Part shown: in pieces, positions 1-6,800 of the stretch
Position numbering within the stretch: position 1 is the first letter of the stretch
Layout: every line of letters begins with the position of its first letter
From: Clostridia bacterium
GTDB taxonomy: Bacteria > Bacillota > Clostridia > Saccharofermentanales > Saccharofermentanaceae
NCBI GenBank assembly: GCA_017881645.1
Contig: JADGQQ010000048.1
Location: 1-10,947 of the forward strand
Length of the DNA: 10,947 nucleotides
Reading direction: 5' to 3'
Program-made: the position numbers and the translations under genes
The notes under the pieces: model-generated
Databases searched by the model: none
Seen by the model: only the letters and a program-made list of their open reading frames with translations
Told to the model about the DNA's origin: nothing

Positions 1-1
1 G

Positions 2-502
2 ATGACGGCGGCCGGGCAATGGTTTGAAAGAACGCTGGATGATTCTGCCAATAAGAGAATCAGTGTTCCGGAAGCGTTCCTTTCTGTCGATGCAATTCTC
101 AGCATTTATCTGAATGTTGTTTCCGGACTTGTCGTATATCCGAAAGTAATCCGCAAGCATATTATGGACGAACTTCCGTTTATGGCTACCGAGAATATTC
201 TTATGGAAGCCGTATCCAGAGGCGGCGACCGGCAGGACCTGCATGAGAAGATACGTGTTCATTCTATGGCGGCCGGTGCGGAAGTCAAGGTTGAAGGGAA
301 GCCCAACGACCTTCTCGAGCGCATAGCCGGTGATGCAACATTTGGTCTTTCCTCGGAAACACTTTCCGCATTGCTTGATCCGCAGCTCTATATCGGTCGC
401 TGTCCGGAACAGGTTACTGCTTTTCTTCAAGATGATGTGAAGCCGATTCTTGAACGGTACGCAGTCGACATGGAGCTTTCGGATCCTGAACTGACCGTAT
501 AA
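2..502 (+). CDS. purB: Adenylosuccinate lyase, C-terminal part (5' end outside window)
   Basis: Adenylosuccinate lyase acts twice in purine synthesis: it releases fumarate from SAICAR and from adenylosuccinate. Only the last ~166 residues are present, so the ATG at position 2 is an internal codon, and the fumarase/aspartase-superfamily signature loop lies upstream of the window. The family is recognised from QWFERTLDDSANKRI at the start of the fragment. Its Arg10, Ser15 and Arg19 (window numbering) are spaced like the substrate-phosphate-binding Arg/Ser/Arg of human ADSL (329/334/338, from family knowledge). The helical segment ATENILMEAVSRGGDRQDLH and the DLLERIAGD region of the C-terminal domain follow. 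The TAA stop is immediately followed by the ribosome binding site of the next gene, so the two are probably cotranscribed. Function is secure; operon extent upstream is unknown. Confidence 0.95.
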   Translation: MTAAGQWFERTLDDSANKRISVPEAFLSVDAILSIYLNVVSGLVVYPKVIRKHIMDELPFMATENILMEAVSRGGDRQDLHEKIRVHSMAAGAEVKVEGKPNDLLERIAGDATFGLSSETLSALLDPQLYIGRCPEQVTAFLQDDVKPILERYAVDMELSDPELTV

Positions 503-503
503 A

Positions 504-511
504 GAGGAGGG
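504..511 (+). promoter_or_regulatory. Ribosome binding site that decides the non-ATG start of the desulfurase
   Basis: GAGGAGGG directly follows the purB stop codon and ends 7 bases before CTG at 519. No ATG, GTG or TTG lies at a suitable distance in frame. The only annotatable start with a usual initiator is GTG 564, 52 bases downstream and without a Shine-Dalgarno sequence. This site therefore argues for initiation at CTG 519, or less likely ATT 522. Confidence 0.75.
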
Positions 512-518
512 AAGTCTT

Positions 519-1670
519 CTGATTTACCTCGATAACAGCGCTACGACAAAGCCTCTTCCGGAAGTGGCCGGATATGTGTATGAGTCATTGCAATCCGATG
601 ATGAATTTGGCAACCCCGGATCTTTGCACCGGCTGGGCGTTTTAGCCGAAAAAAGTCTCAAGGCGTCCTTGCTGTCGATCAGTTTGTCCCTGCAAACGAA
701 GACAAACGAACTGTATTTTACTTCCTGCGGGTCGGAGTCGATCAATACGGCTGTCCGGGGCTTCCTCCATGCGAATCCAAGGCTCGGGAAGCATATCATT
801 TCTACAAGAACTGAACATAAAGCATCTCTTGAGACACTTCGCTATCTGGAAGATTCCGGATATGAAGTATCCTATCTGCGTGTGGACCGGGATGGTCAGC
901 CGGATCTGCATCAACTTGAAGAGACAATTCGAAAAGATACAGCGCTGATCACACTGACTCATGTTAACAATGAAACGGGCGCTGTTTTACCTGTAGCGGA
1001 TATCCTTGCCGTTCGGAACCGGACGAATGTACAGACGCGCATTCATCTCGACTGTGTACAGTCACTCGGCAAACTTCCTGTGCGGCTTTCCAATATGGGC
1101 ATCGACATGGCGTCCTTTTCCGGCCATAAAGTTCATTCTGTCAAAGGAATCGGATTGCTTTATGTCAGAGAAGGATGCAAAGTTCATCCGCTCATTTATG
1201 GCGGCGGACAGCAGAACGGGATTCGCTCCGGAACGGAGAGTCCGTATCTGGCCGGTGCTTTGGCACTCGCTATATCGCTTGCAGAAATTGACAGGGATAC
1301 GGCGCTGGTTCGTGTTACCATGTTGAAGAAGCAATTGACAGAGGCGCTTGCGGACCTTTCACCGTCGATTCTTTCACCGGAAAATGCACTGCCCTATATT
1401 GTGAATCTTTCTTTTGCATCATTTTCTGCAGAAACCATGCTGCACGCTCTTGAAGAACAGGATATTTATGTATCGACCGTCTCGGCCTGTTCGTCGAAGA
1501 ACAGGAAAGTCAGTCATGTTCTTCTTGAGATGGGCGTAGAGCCGGATGTTGCCCGGAATGCCGTTCGAATCAGTTTTTCGAGATTCTCAACAGCACAGGA
1601 AGTAGCCGCCGTTTCCGCAGCCATCCATCAGATATTTACAAAATACAGCACGAAAAGAGGCCGTTCATGA
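519..1670 (+). CDS. Cysteine desulfurase, NifZ-like, partner of ThiI; probable CTG start
   Basis: PLP-dependent enzyme that takes sulfur from L-cysteine as a persulfide. Reading from CTG 519 gives 383 residues beginning MIYLDNSATTKP, the usual start of the NifS/IscS family. Starting at GTG 564 would cut 15 residues including the conserved LDNSATT. Visible catalytic elements are His100 (TRTEHK), the NNETG stretch, Asp178 and Gln181 (HLDCVQS), the PLP lysine Lys204 (SFSGHKVH) and the persulfide cysteine Cys324 (VSACSSKN). The gene is 16 bases after purB and overlaps thiI by 4 bases (ATGA), so translation is probably coupled. The arrangement matches the Bacillus subtilis nifZ-thiI pair, in which NifZ feeds sulfur to ThiI for 4-thiouridine in tRNA. 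That assignment rests on context; the desulfurase family call is very firm. Confidence 0.93.
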   Translation: MIYLDNSATTKPLPEVAGYVYESLQSDDEFGNPGSLHRLGVLAEKSLKASLLSISLSLQTKTNELYFTSCGSESINTAVRGFLHANPRLGKHIISTRTEHKASLETLRYLEDSGYEVSYLRVDRDGQPDLHQLEETIRKDTALITLTHVNNETGAVLPVADILAVRNRTNVQTRIHLDCVQSLGKLPVRLSNMGIDMASFSGHKVHSVKGIGLLYVREGCKVHPLIYGGGQQNGIRSGTESPYLAGALALAISLAEIDRDTALVRVTMLKKQLTEALADLSPSILSPENALPYIVNLSFASFSAETMLHALEEQDIYVSTVSACSSKNRKVSHVLLEMGVEPDVARNAVRISFSRFSTAQEVAAVSAAIHQIFTKYSTKRGRS

Positions 1671-2905
1671 CGAACCGCATACAGCATGAAGTGATTATTC
1701 TGGCACGAATGGGTGAGATTGCTTTGAAAGGATTAAATCGAGGCAAGTTCGAGCATCAGCTCATGAGCAACCTGTCATACAGGCTCCGTCCGTATGGAAG
1801 TCTTCGCATTTTTCAGAGCCAGTCTCGACTCTGGATTGAGCCGAAGAAAACAGATGCACTGGATGCCAAAGAATCAGACCGGATTATTTCTTTTGAAGAA
1901 GACCCTGCCATGGCCAAAAACGTACTTCAAGCGGTTACGCAAGTGTTCGGAATTGTTTCTGCGAGCCTTGTCTGGAAGTTTTCCGGCGGTTTTGAAGAAA
2001 TGTGCGAAAAATCGCTGGCCTATGTCAGAGAATTGCTTCTTGAAAAAAAATACAAGACATTTAAAGTCGAAGCGAAACGCGGAGATAAACGCTTCCCGAT
2101 GAATTCTCCTGAAATCTGCACGGAATTGGGCGGCAAAATTCTTGAAGCGATTTCTGAATTATCGGTGGATGTACATAACCCGGAATTCACCTTGTATGTG
2201 GAAGTCCGGGAAAGTATTTTCCTGTATTGCGAAAAGATATACGGCCATCGCGGCCTTCCCGTCGGAACTGCCGGTAAGGGTATGCTTTTGCTGTCTGGCG
2301 GCATTGACAGCCCGGTAGCCGGCTATATGATGGCGAGCCGCGGCATGGTTCTGGATGCCGTGTATTTTCACTCCTATCCCTATACAAGCGACCGGGCGAA
2401 AGAGAAAGTTATTGATCTTGCGAAGATTGTTTCAAATTATGCCGGCCGTATCCACCTGCATATCGTTGATTTCACTTCCATTCAACTGGAATTGTATGAG
2501 AACAGTCCGCAGGATATGCTGACAGTAACCATGCGGCGAGTCATGCTGCAGATCGCGGAAGGACTGGCCCGCAAAACGGGATGCCAGGCGCTGATTACCG
2601 GCGAAAGTCTCGGACAGGTGGCGAGTCAGACGCTTGAGGCAATATATCTGACGAATGAAGTGGTGACCATGCCGGTTTTTCGCCCGCTGATCGGTACCGA
2701 CAAAGATGACACGACGACCATTGCACGCAGAATCGGAACATTTGAAACTTCGATTCTTCCTTACGAAGACTGCTGTACTGTTTTTGTAGCCAAGCATCCA
2801 AGAACACATCCGCATCGTGATGATATGACTGCGGCTGAGAAGAATTTGGATATTCCCTCACTTGTTGCACGAGGAATGGATTCTGTGGAAGTCATTCATA
2901 TCTGA
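1667..2905 (+). CDS. thiI: tRNA 4-thiouridine sulfurtransferase ThiI, without rhodanese domain
   Basis: ThiI adenylates U8 of tRNA and transfers sulfur to make 4-thiouridine; in some bacteria it also supplies sulfur for thiamine thiazole. The 412 residues show the N-terminal ferredoxin-like domain (MGEIALKGLNRGKFE, residues 15-29), a THUMP domain (about 75-185, including FKVEAKRGDKRFPMNS) and a PP-loop ATPase domain with SGGIDSPVAGY at 210-220. The TGESLGQVASQT segment is at 311-322. DCC at 368-370 (Cys369/Cys370) lies where E. coli ThiI has its PP-loop-domain cysteine 344. The protein ends at 412, whereas E. coli ThiI (~482) carries a C-terminal rhodanese domain with the second cysteine. Sulfur must therefore arrive another way, probably straight from the adjacent desulfurase. 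The start ATG overlaps the upstream stop. Confidence 0.96.
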   Translation: MTNRIQHEVIILARMGEIALKGLNRGKFEHQLMSNLSYRLRPYGSLRIFQSQSRLWIEPKKTDALDAKESDRIISFEEDPAMAKNVLQAVTQVFGIVSASLVWKFSGGFEEMCEKSLAYVRELLLEKKYKTFKVEAKRGDKRFPMNSPEICTELGGKILEAISELSVDVHNPEFTLYVEVRESIFLYCEKIYGHRGLPVGTAGKGMLLLSGGIDSPVAGYMMASRGMVLDAVYFHSYPYTSDRAKEKVIDLAKIVSNYAGRIHLHIVDFTSIQLELYENSPQDMLTVTMRRVMLQIAEGLARKTGCQALITGESLGQVASQTLEAIYLTNEVVTMPVFRPLIGTDKDDTTTIARRIGTFETSILPYEDCCTVFVAKHPRTHPHRDDMTAAEKNLDIPSLVARGMDSVEVIHI

Positions 2906-2917
2906 GGAGGCGTCGAA

Positions 2918-3940
2918 ATGCGCATTGGTAAACTGACAAATCAGGAACTTCATGAAATTGTTCTGTCACGACTTCCCGCACTTTCCGCGCGTACAGTAAC
3001 CGGTGCAAATATCGGCGCAGACTGTGCCTGGATCAATATGGAACCGAATATGCTTGTCGCATCTTCCGATCCGGTTACGGCGGGCGGGATGCAGTCGGGC
3101 CGTCTTGCCATTCATGTGTCCTGTAACGACATAGCTGCCTGCGGTGTGCATCCGGTCGGAATCCTTCTGGTTGTCATTGCGCCTCCGCAGACATCTCGTG
3201 AAGACCTGCTTCAGATTATTGATCAGGCTTCCGATACAGCGGTTCAGCTGGGCGTTGATATTGTCGGCGGTCATACCGAAATCAGTGACGCTGTGAACCG
3301 GTTTGTCGTAACAACCACCGCATTCGGTATCGTGAATCCGATGGATCCGGTTCCATCCGGGAAGGCGATGCCGGGAGATACACTGCTGATGACCAAAACG
3401 GCAGCGATTGAAGGCACCTGGATCGCTGTTATGGAACACGAAGAGAAGCTCAAAGGTGTTTTGACCGAAGCACAATTCGCGGAAGCGCGGATGTTTCTCG
3501 ACCGGCTGAGTGTGGTTTCCGAAGGCGTTCTGGCCGTTTCGTGCTGCAGCAGCCCGGCACCGGATAAAGGAAAGCAGGGCTTGAAGAGTGCGGTTCATTT
3601 GATGCACGATGCGACAGAAGGCGGAATTCTCGGTGCCGCCTATGAGATGGCCGAGTTTTCCGGAACCGGTCTTTTTGTAGATGCTGCGGCCATTCCCGTA
3701 CACCCCGTAACTTTGGCCGTAACGAAGGCCTTGGATCTGAATGCTCTTCGATTGATTTCTTCAGGATCACTGTTGATTGCAACTCCTGAACCGGATGTCA
3801 TCATTTCGCGGCTTCTCGAAAGCAATATTTCTTGTACGGCCATCGGTCTATTTACAAAGGACGGTTTTACGATGAAGGACGATCATCAGGTGCAAATCCC
3901 GCTTCTGCCGCCTGAATCGGACGAACTCTACAAAATGTAA
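2918..3940 (+). CDS. PurM/HypE-superfamily (AIR synthase-related) ATP-binding protein, function unknown
   Basis: A 340-residue protein with the two-domain layout of the PurM/SelD/ThiL/HypE superfamily, whose members bind ATP and phosphorylate or activate small substrates. Visible motifs are Asp35 (GADCA), SDPVT at 50-54, Asn70-Asp71 in HVSCNDIAACG, VGGHTE at 116-121, and the glycine-rich C-terminal-domain motif MHDATEGGILGAAYEMA at 229-245, close to the HDPTRGG motif of HypE. It is not a classical HypE: it ends DELYKM without the C-terminal cysteine that HypE uses for carbamoyl/cyanide transfer. It also lacks the N-terminal Cys/Sec motif of SelD. An unusual loop, SCCSSPAPDKGKQG, lies at 208-221. 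The gene follows thiI by 12 bases with a strong GAGGAGG site, so a role with the sulfur-transfer pair is plausible but unproven. A ThiL-like or other kinase role cannot be excluded. Confidence 0.85.
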   Translation: MRIGKLTNQELHEIVLSRLPALSARTVTGANIGADCAWINMEPNMLVASSDPVTAGGMQSGRLAIHVSCNDIAACGVHPVGILLVVIAPPQTSREDLLQIIDQASDTAVQLGVDIVGGHTEISDAVNRFVVTTTAFGIVNPMDPVPSGKAMPGDTLLMTKTAAIEGTWIAVMEHEEKLKGVLTEAQFAEARMFLDRLSVVSEGVLAVSCCSSPAPDKGKQGLKSAVHLMHDATEGGILGAAYEMAEFSGTGLFVDAAAIPVHPVTLAVTKALDLNALRLISSGSLLIATPEPDVIISRLLESNISCTAIGLFTKDGFTMKDDHQVQIPLLPPESDELYKM

Positions 3941-3964
3941 GGCCGCTTATCATTGTATTTACTC

Positions 3965-3993
3965 TTTACCGGTGAAGAAGAATCCAGTAGAAT
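3965..3993 (+). promoter_or_regulatory. Predicted sigma-A-type promoter for glyA-rarA
   Basis: TTTACC (3965-3970), a 17-base spacer, then TAGAAT (3988-3993) match the -35 and -10 consensus at 4/6 and 5/6. The predicted start near 4000 gives a ~49-base leader to the glyA ATG. It sits in the 108-base gap after the PurM-like gene, where no convincing terminator was seen, so glyA may also receive readthrough. Confidence 0.55.
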
Positions 3994-4048
3994 GACAGGG
4001 TGTTTAATTTATAGTAATTACATTACAGAGAATTTTGGAGGATACATC

Positions 4049-5287
4049 ATGTTTGAGCACATCAAAGCGCAGGATCCGGAAATCTATCAGGCCATCATGC
4101 TGGAAGTAAATCGGCAGCGTACGAAGATCGAGTTGATCGCTTCCGAGAATTTCGTCAGCGAGGCAATCCTTGAGGCGACCGGAAGTCCGCTTACAAATAA
4201 ATATGCTGAAGGTTACCCGGGCAAAAGATATTACGGCGGATGTGAATTTGTTGACATCGCCGAGTCGCTTGCGATTGAGAGAGCCAAGCAGCTCTTTGGA
4301 GCCGACCACGTCAACGTGCAGCCGCATTCCGGAGCACAGGCCAATACAGCAGTCTATTTTGCGGTTCTTGAGCCGGGAGACAAAATATTGGGTATGGATC
4401 TTTCTCACGGGGGACATCTGACGCACGGCATGAAGCTGAACGTGTCCGGTAAAATCTATCATTCCGATTTCTATCAGGTGGATCCGATTACTGCACGCAT
4501 TGATTATGACAAGCTGATGGAGCAGGCGAAAGCCGTTCGGCCGAAAATGATTGTCGCAGGCGCATCCGCATATCCGCGAATTATTGATTTTGCAAAGTTC
4601 CGTGCAATTGCCGATGAAGTCGGAGCTTATCTTTTTGTTGATATGGCTCATATCGCGGGACTTGTTGCGGCAGGACTTCATCCGAACCCGGTTCCTTATG
4701 CGGATTTTGTAACTACAACGACGCATAAGACACTCCGCGGTCCCAGAGGCGGAATTATCATGTGCAGAGAACAGTACGCCAAACAGATTGACTTGGCCGT
4801 TTTCCCGGGTCAGCAGGGCGGCCCCCTGATGCATGTAATCGCAGCAAAAGCGGTTGCTTTCAAAGAAGCTCTTACAGATGAATTCAGAACCTACCAGGGA
4901 AATATTCTTAAAAATGCAACGGCACTGGCCAACGGACTGCAGGACAGAGGCATTGCCCTTGTTTCCGGCGGTACGGATAATCATCTCATGCTGATGGATC
5001 TGCGCGGAACCGGCGTAACCGGCAAAGTTATGCAGCTCCGTTTGGATGATGTGAACATTACATCGAACAAGAACACGATTCCTTTTGACCCGGAAAAGCC
5101 GTTCGTAACGAGCGGCATTCGCCTGGGTACCGCGGCGGTTACTTCGCGCGGCATGACAACGGATGATATGACGGAAATTGCTGAACTGATCGCCATGGCA
5201 TTAACGGACATCGAGACGAAGAGAGAAGAAATTCTTTTCCGCGTTGATGCACTGACAAGCCGCTATCCTCTCTATCCCGACATGTAA
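4049..5287 (+). CDS. glyA: Serine hydroxymethyltransferase
   Basis: Cytosolic PLP enzyme that interconverts serine plus tetrahydrofolate with glycine plus 5,10-methylene-tetrahydrofolate, the main one-carbon source for purine and thymidylate synthesis. The 412 residues fit the bacterial family length. Landmarks are ELIASENFVS (28-37), the NKYAEGYPGKRYYGG signature (50-64), PHSGAQAN (92-99), DMAHIAGLVAAG (198-209) and VTTTTHKTLRGPRGG (221-235), with Lys227 as the PLP lysine. ATG 4049 was chosen because GGAGG at 4037-4041 is 7 bases upstream and the protein then starts MFEHIKAQDPE as in relatives. An in-frame TTG at 3953 would add 32 unrelated residues that overlap the promoter. rarA follows after 15 bases. 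Confidence 0.97.
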   Translation: MFEHIKAQDPEIYQAIMLEVNRQRTKIELIASENFVSEAILEATGSPLTNKYAEGYPGKRYYGGCEFVDIAESLAIERAKQLFGADHVNVQPHSGAQANTAVYFAVLEPGDKILGMDLSHGGHLTHGMKLNVSGKIYHSDFYQVDPITARIDYDKLMEQAKAVRPKMIVAGASAYPRIIDFAKFRAIADEVGAYLFVDMAHIAGLVAAGLHPNPVPYADFVTTTTHKTLRGPRGGIIMCREQYAKQIDLAVFPGQQGGPLMHVIAAKAVAFKEALTDEFRTYQGNILKNATALANGLQDRGIALVSGGTDNHLMLMDLRGTGVTGKVMQLRLDDVNITSNKNTIPFDPEKPFVTSGIRLGTAAVTSRGMTTDDMTEIAELIAMALTDIETKREEILFRVDALTSRYPLYPDM

Positions 5288-5302
5288 TTGAGGTGATCGT
5301 TT

Positions 5303-6601
5303 TTGGATAATGCAAACCCCGTAAAAGAGCCGCTGTCCTATCGTATGTCACCCCGTTCGCTGGATGAATACGTCGGACAGGAGCACATGATGGGGAAGGG
5401 AAAAATGCTCAGACGAATGATAGAAGCGGATAAACTGTCTTCTATTATTCTTTATGGACCTCCCGGCACAGGAAAAACTTCTCTGGCCCGTCTGATTGCA
5501 CACACCACGTCATCCGGATTTGTAAAACTTAATGCCGTAACCGCTGGCGTTGCAGAGATTAAGCGTGTTATATCCGATACACAGAATCCGATTCTGAATC
5601 CGTCCGGCCGCACGGTTCTTTTTATTGATGAGATTCACCGCTTCAACAAATTGCAGCAGGACGCGCTTCTCCCGCAAGTGGAAGACGGCACGCTGATCCT
5701 GATCGGAGCAACAACCGAAAACCCGTTTTTCGAAGTCAACAAAGCACTTATTTCCAGATCAACCATATTTGCACTCAAGCCGTTGTCGGAAGAGGACATC
5801 ATGCGAATTATGGAAATGGCTCTGCATGACAAAGAACGCGGTCTTGGGAATCAACTGATATCCATTTCAAAAGAAGCGATGCTGCATATTTCCAACCTGT
5901 CCAACGGAGATGCGAGAATTGCACTTCGGGCATTGGAACTTGCGTCGATCACAACTCCGCCGGATGCATCCGGTACAGTTACGATCAATGCCGAAGTGCT
6001 CGAAGACTGTATGCAGAAGAGAAGCATCGCCTTTGATGCGAACGGGGAGAGCCATTACGATAACATCAGCGCTTTCATCAAGTCCATGCGCGGGTCCGAT
6101 CCGGACGCCGCCGTATTCTATCTGGCACGTGCGCTTCACGGCGGAGAAGATATTGAGTTTCTTGCGAGACGGATTCTCATTTGCGCTTCTGAAGATGTCG
6201 GCATGGCCAATCCTTCGGCTTTATCCGTTGCAATGGCAGCCTATCAGGGAATTATGGCGGTCGGGATGCCGGAAGCCCGTATTCTTCTGTCGGAAGCAGC
6301 CATCGTTGTCGCAACGAGCCCGAAATCCAACGCGTCCTATTTGGCCATAAATAAGGCTATGCAGGATGTTGCGGAGAAAAGAACGGGCGAAGTCCCCATG
6401 CATCTTCGAAATGCTCCGGCAAAAGGGATGAAGGATTTAGGGTACGGAGTCGGATATAAATATGCACATGATTATGAAGGGCATATTGTTGATCTTCAAT
6501 ACTTACCCGATGAGATGAAGGGGACGATCTATTATGAACCTACCGGGATCGGTTATGAAGTTAAGATCAAGGAATGGCTGGACCAGCGCAGGGGAAAATG
6601 A
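5303..6601 (+). CDS. rarA: Replication-associated recombination protein RarA (MgsA family), TTG start
   Basis: AAA+ ATPase related to clamp loaders and RuvB that acts at stalled replication forks. The 432 residues show Walker A GPPGTGKT (52-59), Walker B LFIDEIH (106-112), sensor 1 IGATTEN (134-140), an SRST arginine-finger region (151-154), and the family's C-terminal tetramerisation domain ending with RNAPAKGMKDLGYG and YYEPTGIGYE. The start is TTG at 5303, with GAGGTGAT (5290-5297) 5 bases upstream; it gives MDNANPVKEPLSYRMSP, the normal N-terminus before the DEYVGQEH motif. It is 15 bases after glyA and probably cotranscribed; a direct functional link to glyA is not expected. All key ATPase motifs are intact. 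Confidence 0.96.
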   Translation: MDNANPVKEPLSYRMSPRSLDEYVGQEHMMGKGKMLRRMIEADKLSSIILYGPPGTGKTSLARLIAHTTSSGFVKLNAVTAGVAEIKRVISDTQNPILNPSGRTVLFIDEIHRFNKLQQDALLPQVEDGTLILIGATTENPFFEVNKALISRSTIFALKPLSEEDIMRIMEMALHDKERGLGNQLISISKEAMLHISNLSNGDARIALRALELASITTPPDASGTVTINAEVLEDCMQKRSIAFDANGESHYDNISAFIKSMRGSDPDAAVFYLARALHGGEDIEFLARRILICASEDVGMANPSALSVAMAAYQGIMAVGMPEARILLSEAAIVVATSPKSNASYLAINKAMQDVAEKRTGEVPMHLRNAPAKGMKDLGYGVGYKYAHDYEGHIVDLQYLPDEMKGTIYYEPTGIGYEVKIKEWLDQRRGK

Positions 6602-6646
6602 TTTTTAAACAGGTAATTGTACTCATTTACTAAGAAATTTTCTGAT

Positions 6647-6662
6647 TGTAACATTTGTTACA
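6647..6662. promoter_or_regulatory. Perfect palindrome, candidate Crp/Fnr-family operator upstream of nifS
   Basis: TGTAACA-TT-TGTTACA is a perfect inverted repeat with 7-base arms. Read as TGTAA-N6-TTACA it has the half-site spacing of Crp/Fnr-family sites, and its inner 14 bases match the Listeria PrfA box TTAACANNTGTTAA at all but the two outermost positions. It is followed 22 bases later by a possible -10 box. The binding protein is not known from this window. Confidence 0.55.
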
Positions 6663-6683
6663 CCGATGAGTGTTCGAAACGAA

Positions 6684-6689
6684 TAGAGT
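6684..6689 (+). promoter_or_regulatory. Possible -10 element of an activator-dependent nifS promoter
   Basis: TAGAGT matches TATAAT at 4 of 6 positions. A start at about 6696 would put the centre of the 6647-6662 palindrome at -41.5, where class II Crp/Fnr activators bind. No recognisable -35 box is present, which fits activator dependence. The call rests on spacing and a weak hexamer. Confidence 0.35.
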
Positions 6690-6706
6690 AGAAATACGAG
6701 ATGCAA

Positions 6707-6728
6707 TGACGAGCATAAATGTTCGTTA
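6707..6728 (+). other. Hairpin in the nifS leader
   Basis: TGACGAGCA-TAAA-TGTTCGTTA can fold into a 9-pair stem (two G-U pairs) closed by a TAAA loop. It is not followed by a T-run, so it is not a standard terminator. It lies between the predicted start near 6696 and the nifS ribosome binding region. It could be a 5' UTR structure or, as DNA, a second operator. Confidence 0.4.
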
Positions 6729-6779
6729 CAGCAGATCGTATTTGTTTGTTTATGAGAATACATAAGAAAGGCAGCCGAA

Positions 6780-6800
6780 TTGGCTAATTGTGTGACATAA
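6780..6800 (+). CDS. Possible 6-codon leader peptide (MANCVT) abutting nifS
   Basis: TTG at 6780 opens a 6-codon frame reading MANCVT with a TAA stop that directly touches the nifS ATG at 6801. AAGAAAGG (6763-6770) lies 9 bases before the TTG, the right distance for a ribosome binding site, whereas nothing like one lies close to the nifS ATG itself. Translation of the mini-ORF could deliver ribosomes to nifS by stop-start coupling. The frame is very short and could be chance. Confidence 0.3.
   Translation: MANCVT

Noticed and set aside
2043..2050. Run of eight A inside thiI as a programmed frameshift
   Set aside because: The reading frame continues intact through conserved ThiI sequence, and no stimulatory structure or useful alternative frame was seen.
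2966..3703. 245-codon open frame antisense to the PurM-like gene
   Set aside because: Same reasoning: composition is rich in His, Arg and Cys, typical of a shadow frame, and the sense strand has clear superfamily motifs.
3953..4048. 32-residue N-terminal extension of glyA from TTG 3953
   Set aside because: The extension does not resemble the family, overlaps the predicted promoter, and ATG 4049 has a good ribosome binding site.
4004..4984. 326-codon open frame antisense to glyA
   Set aside because: It lies entirely opposite a secure, fully conserved glyA and its translation has no recognisable motif; the open frame follows from codon bias of the sense gene.
6602..6646. Terminator after rarA
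   Set aside because: No GC-rich stem followed by a T-run is present; transcription of rarA may run into the nifS leader.
6636..6650. CodY-like box AATTTTCTGATTGTA
   Set aside because: Matches the AATTTTCWGAAAATT consensus at 11 of 15 positions, all mismatches in the right half; too weak to call and overlapped by the perfect palindrome.
6647..6662. Palindrome as a GlnR/TnrA site
   Set aside because: TGTNA-N7-TNACA needs 17 bases; here the spacer is 6, so the geometry is one base short.
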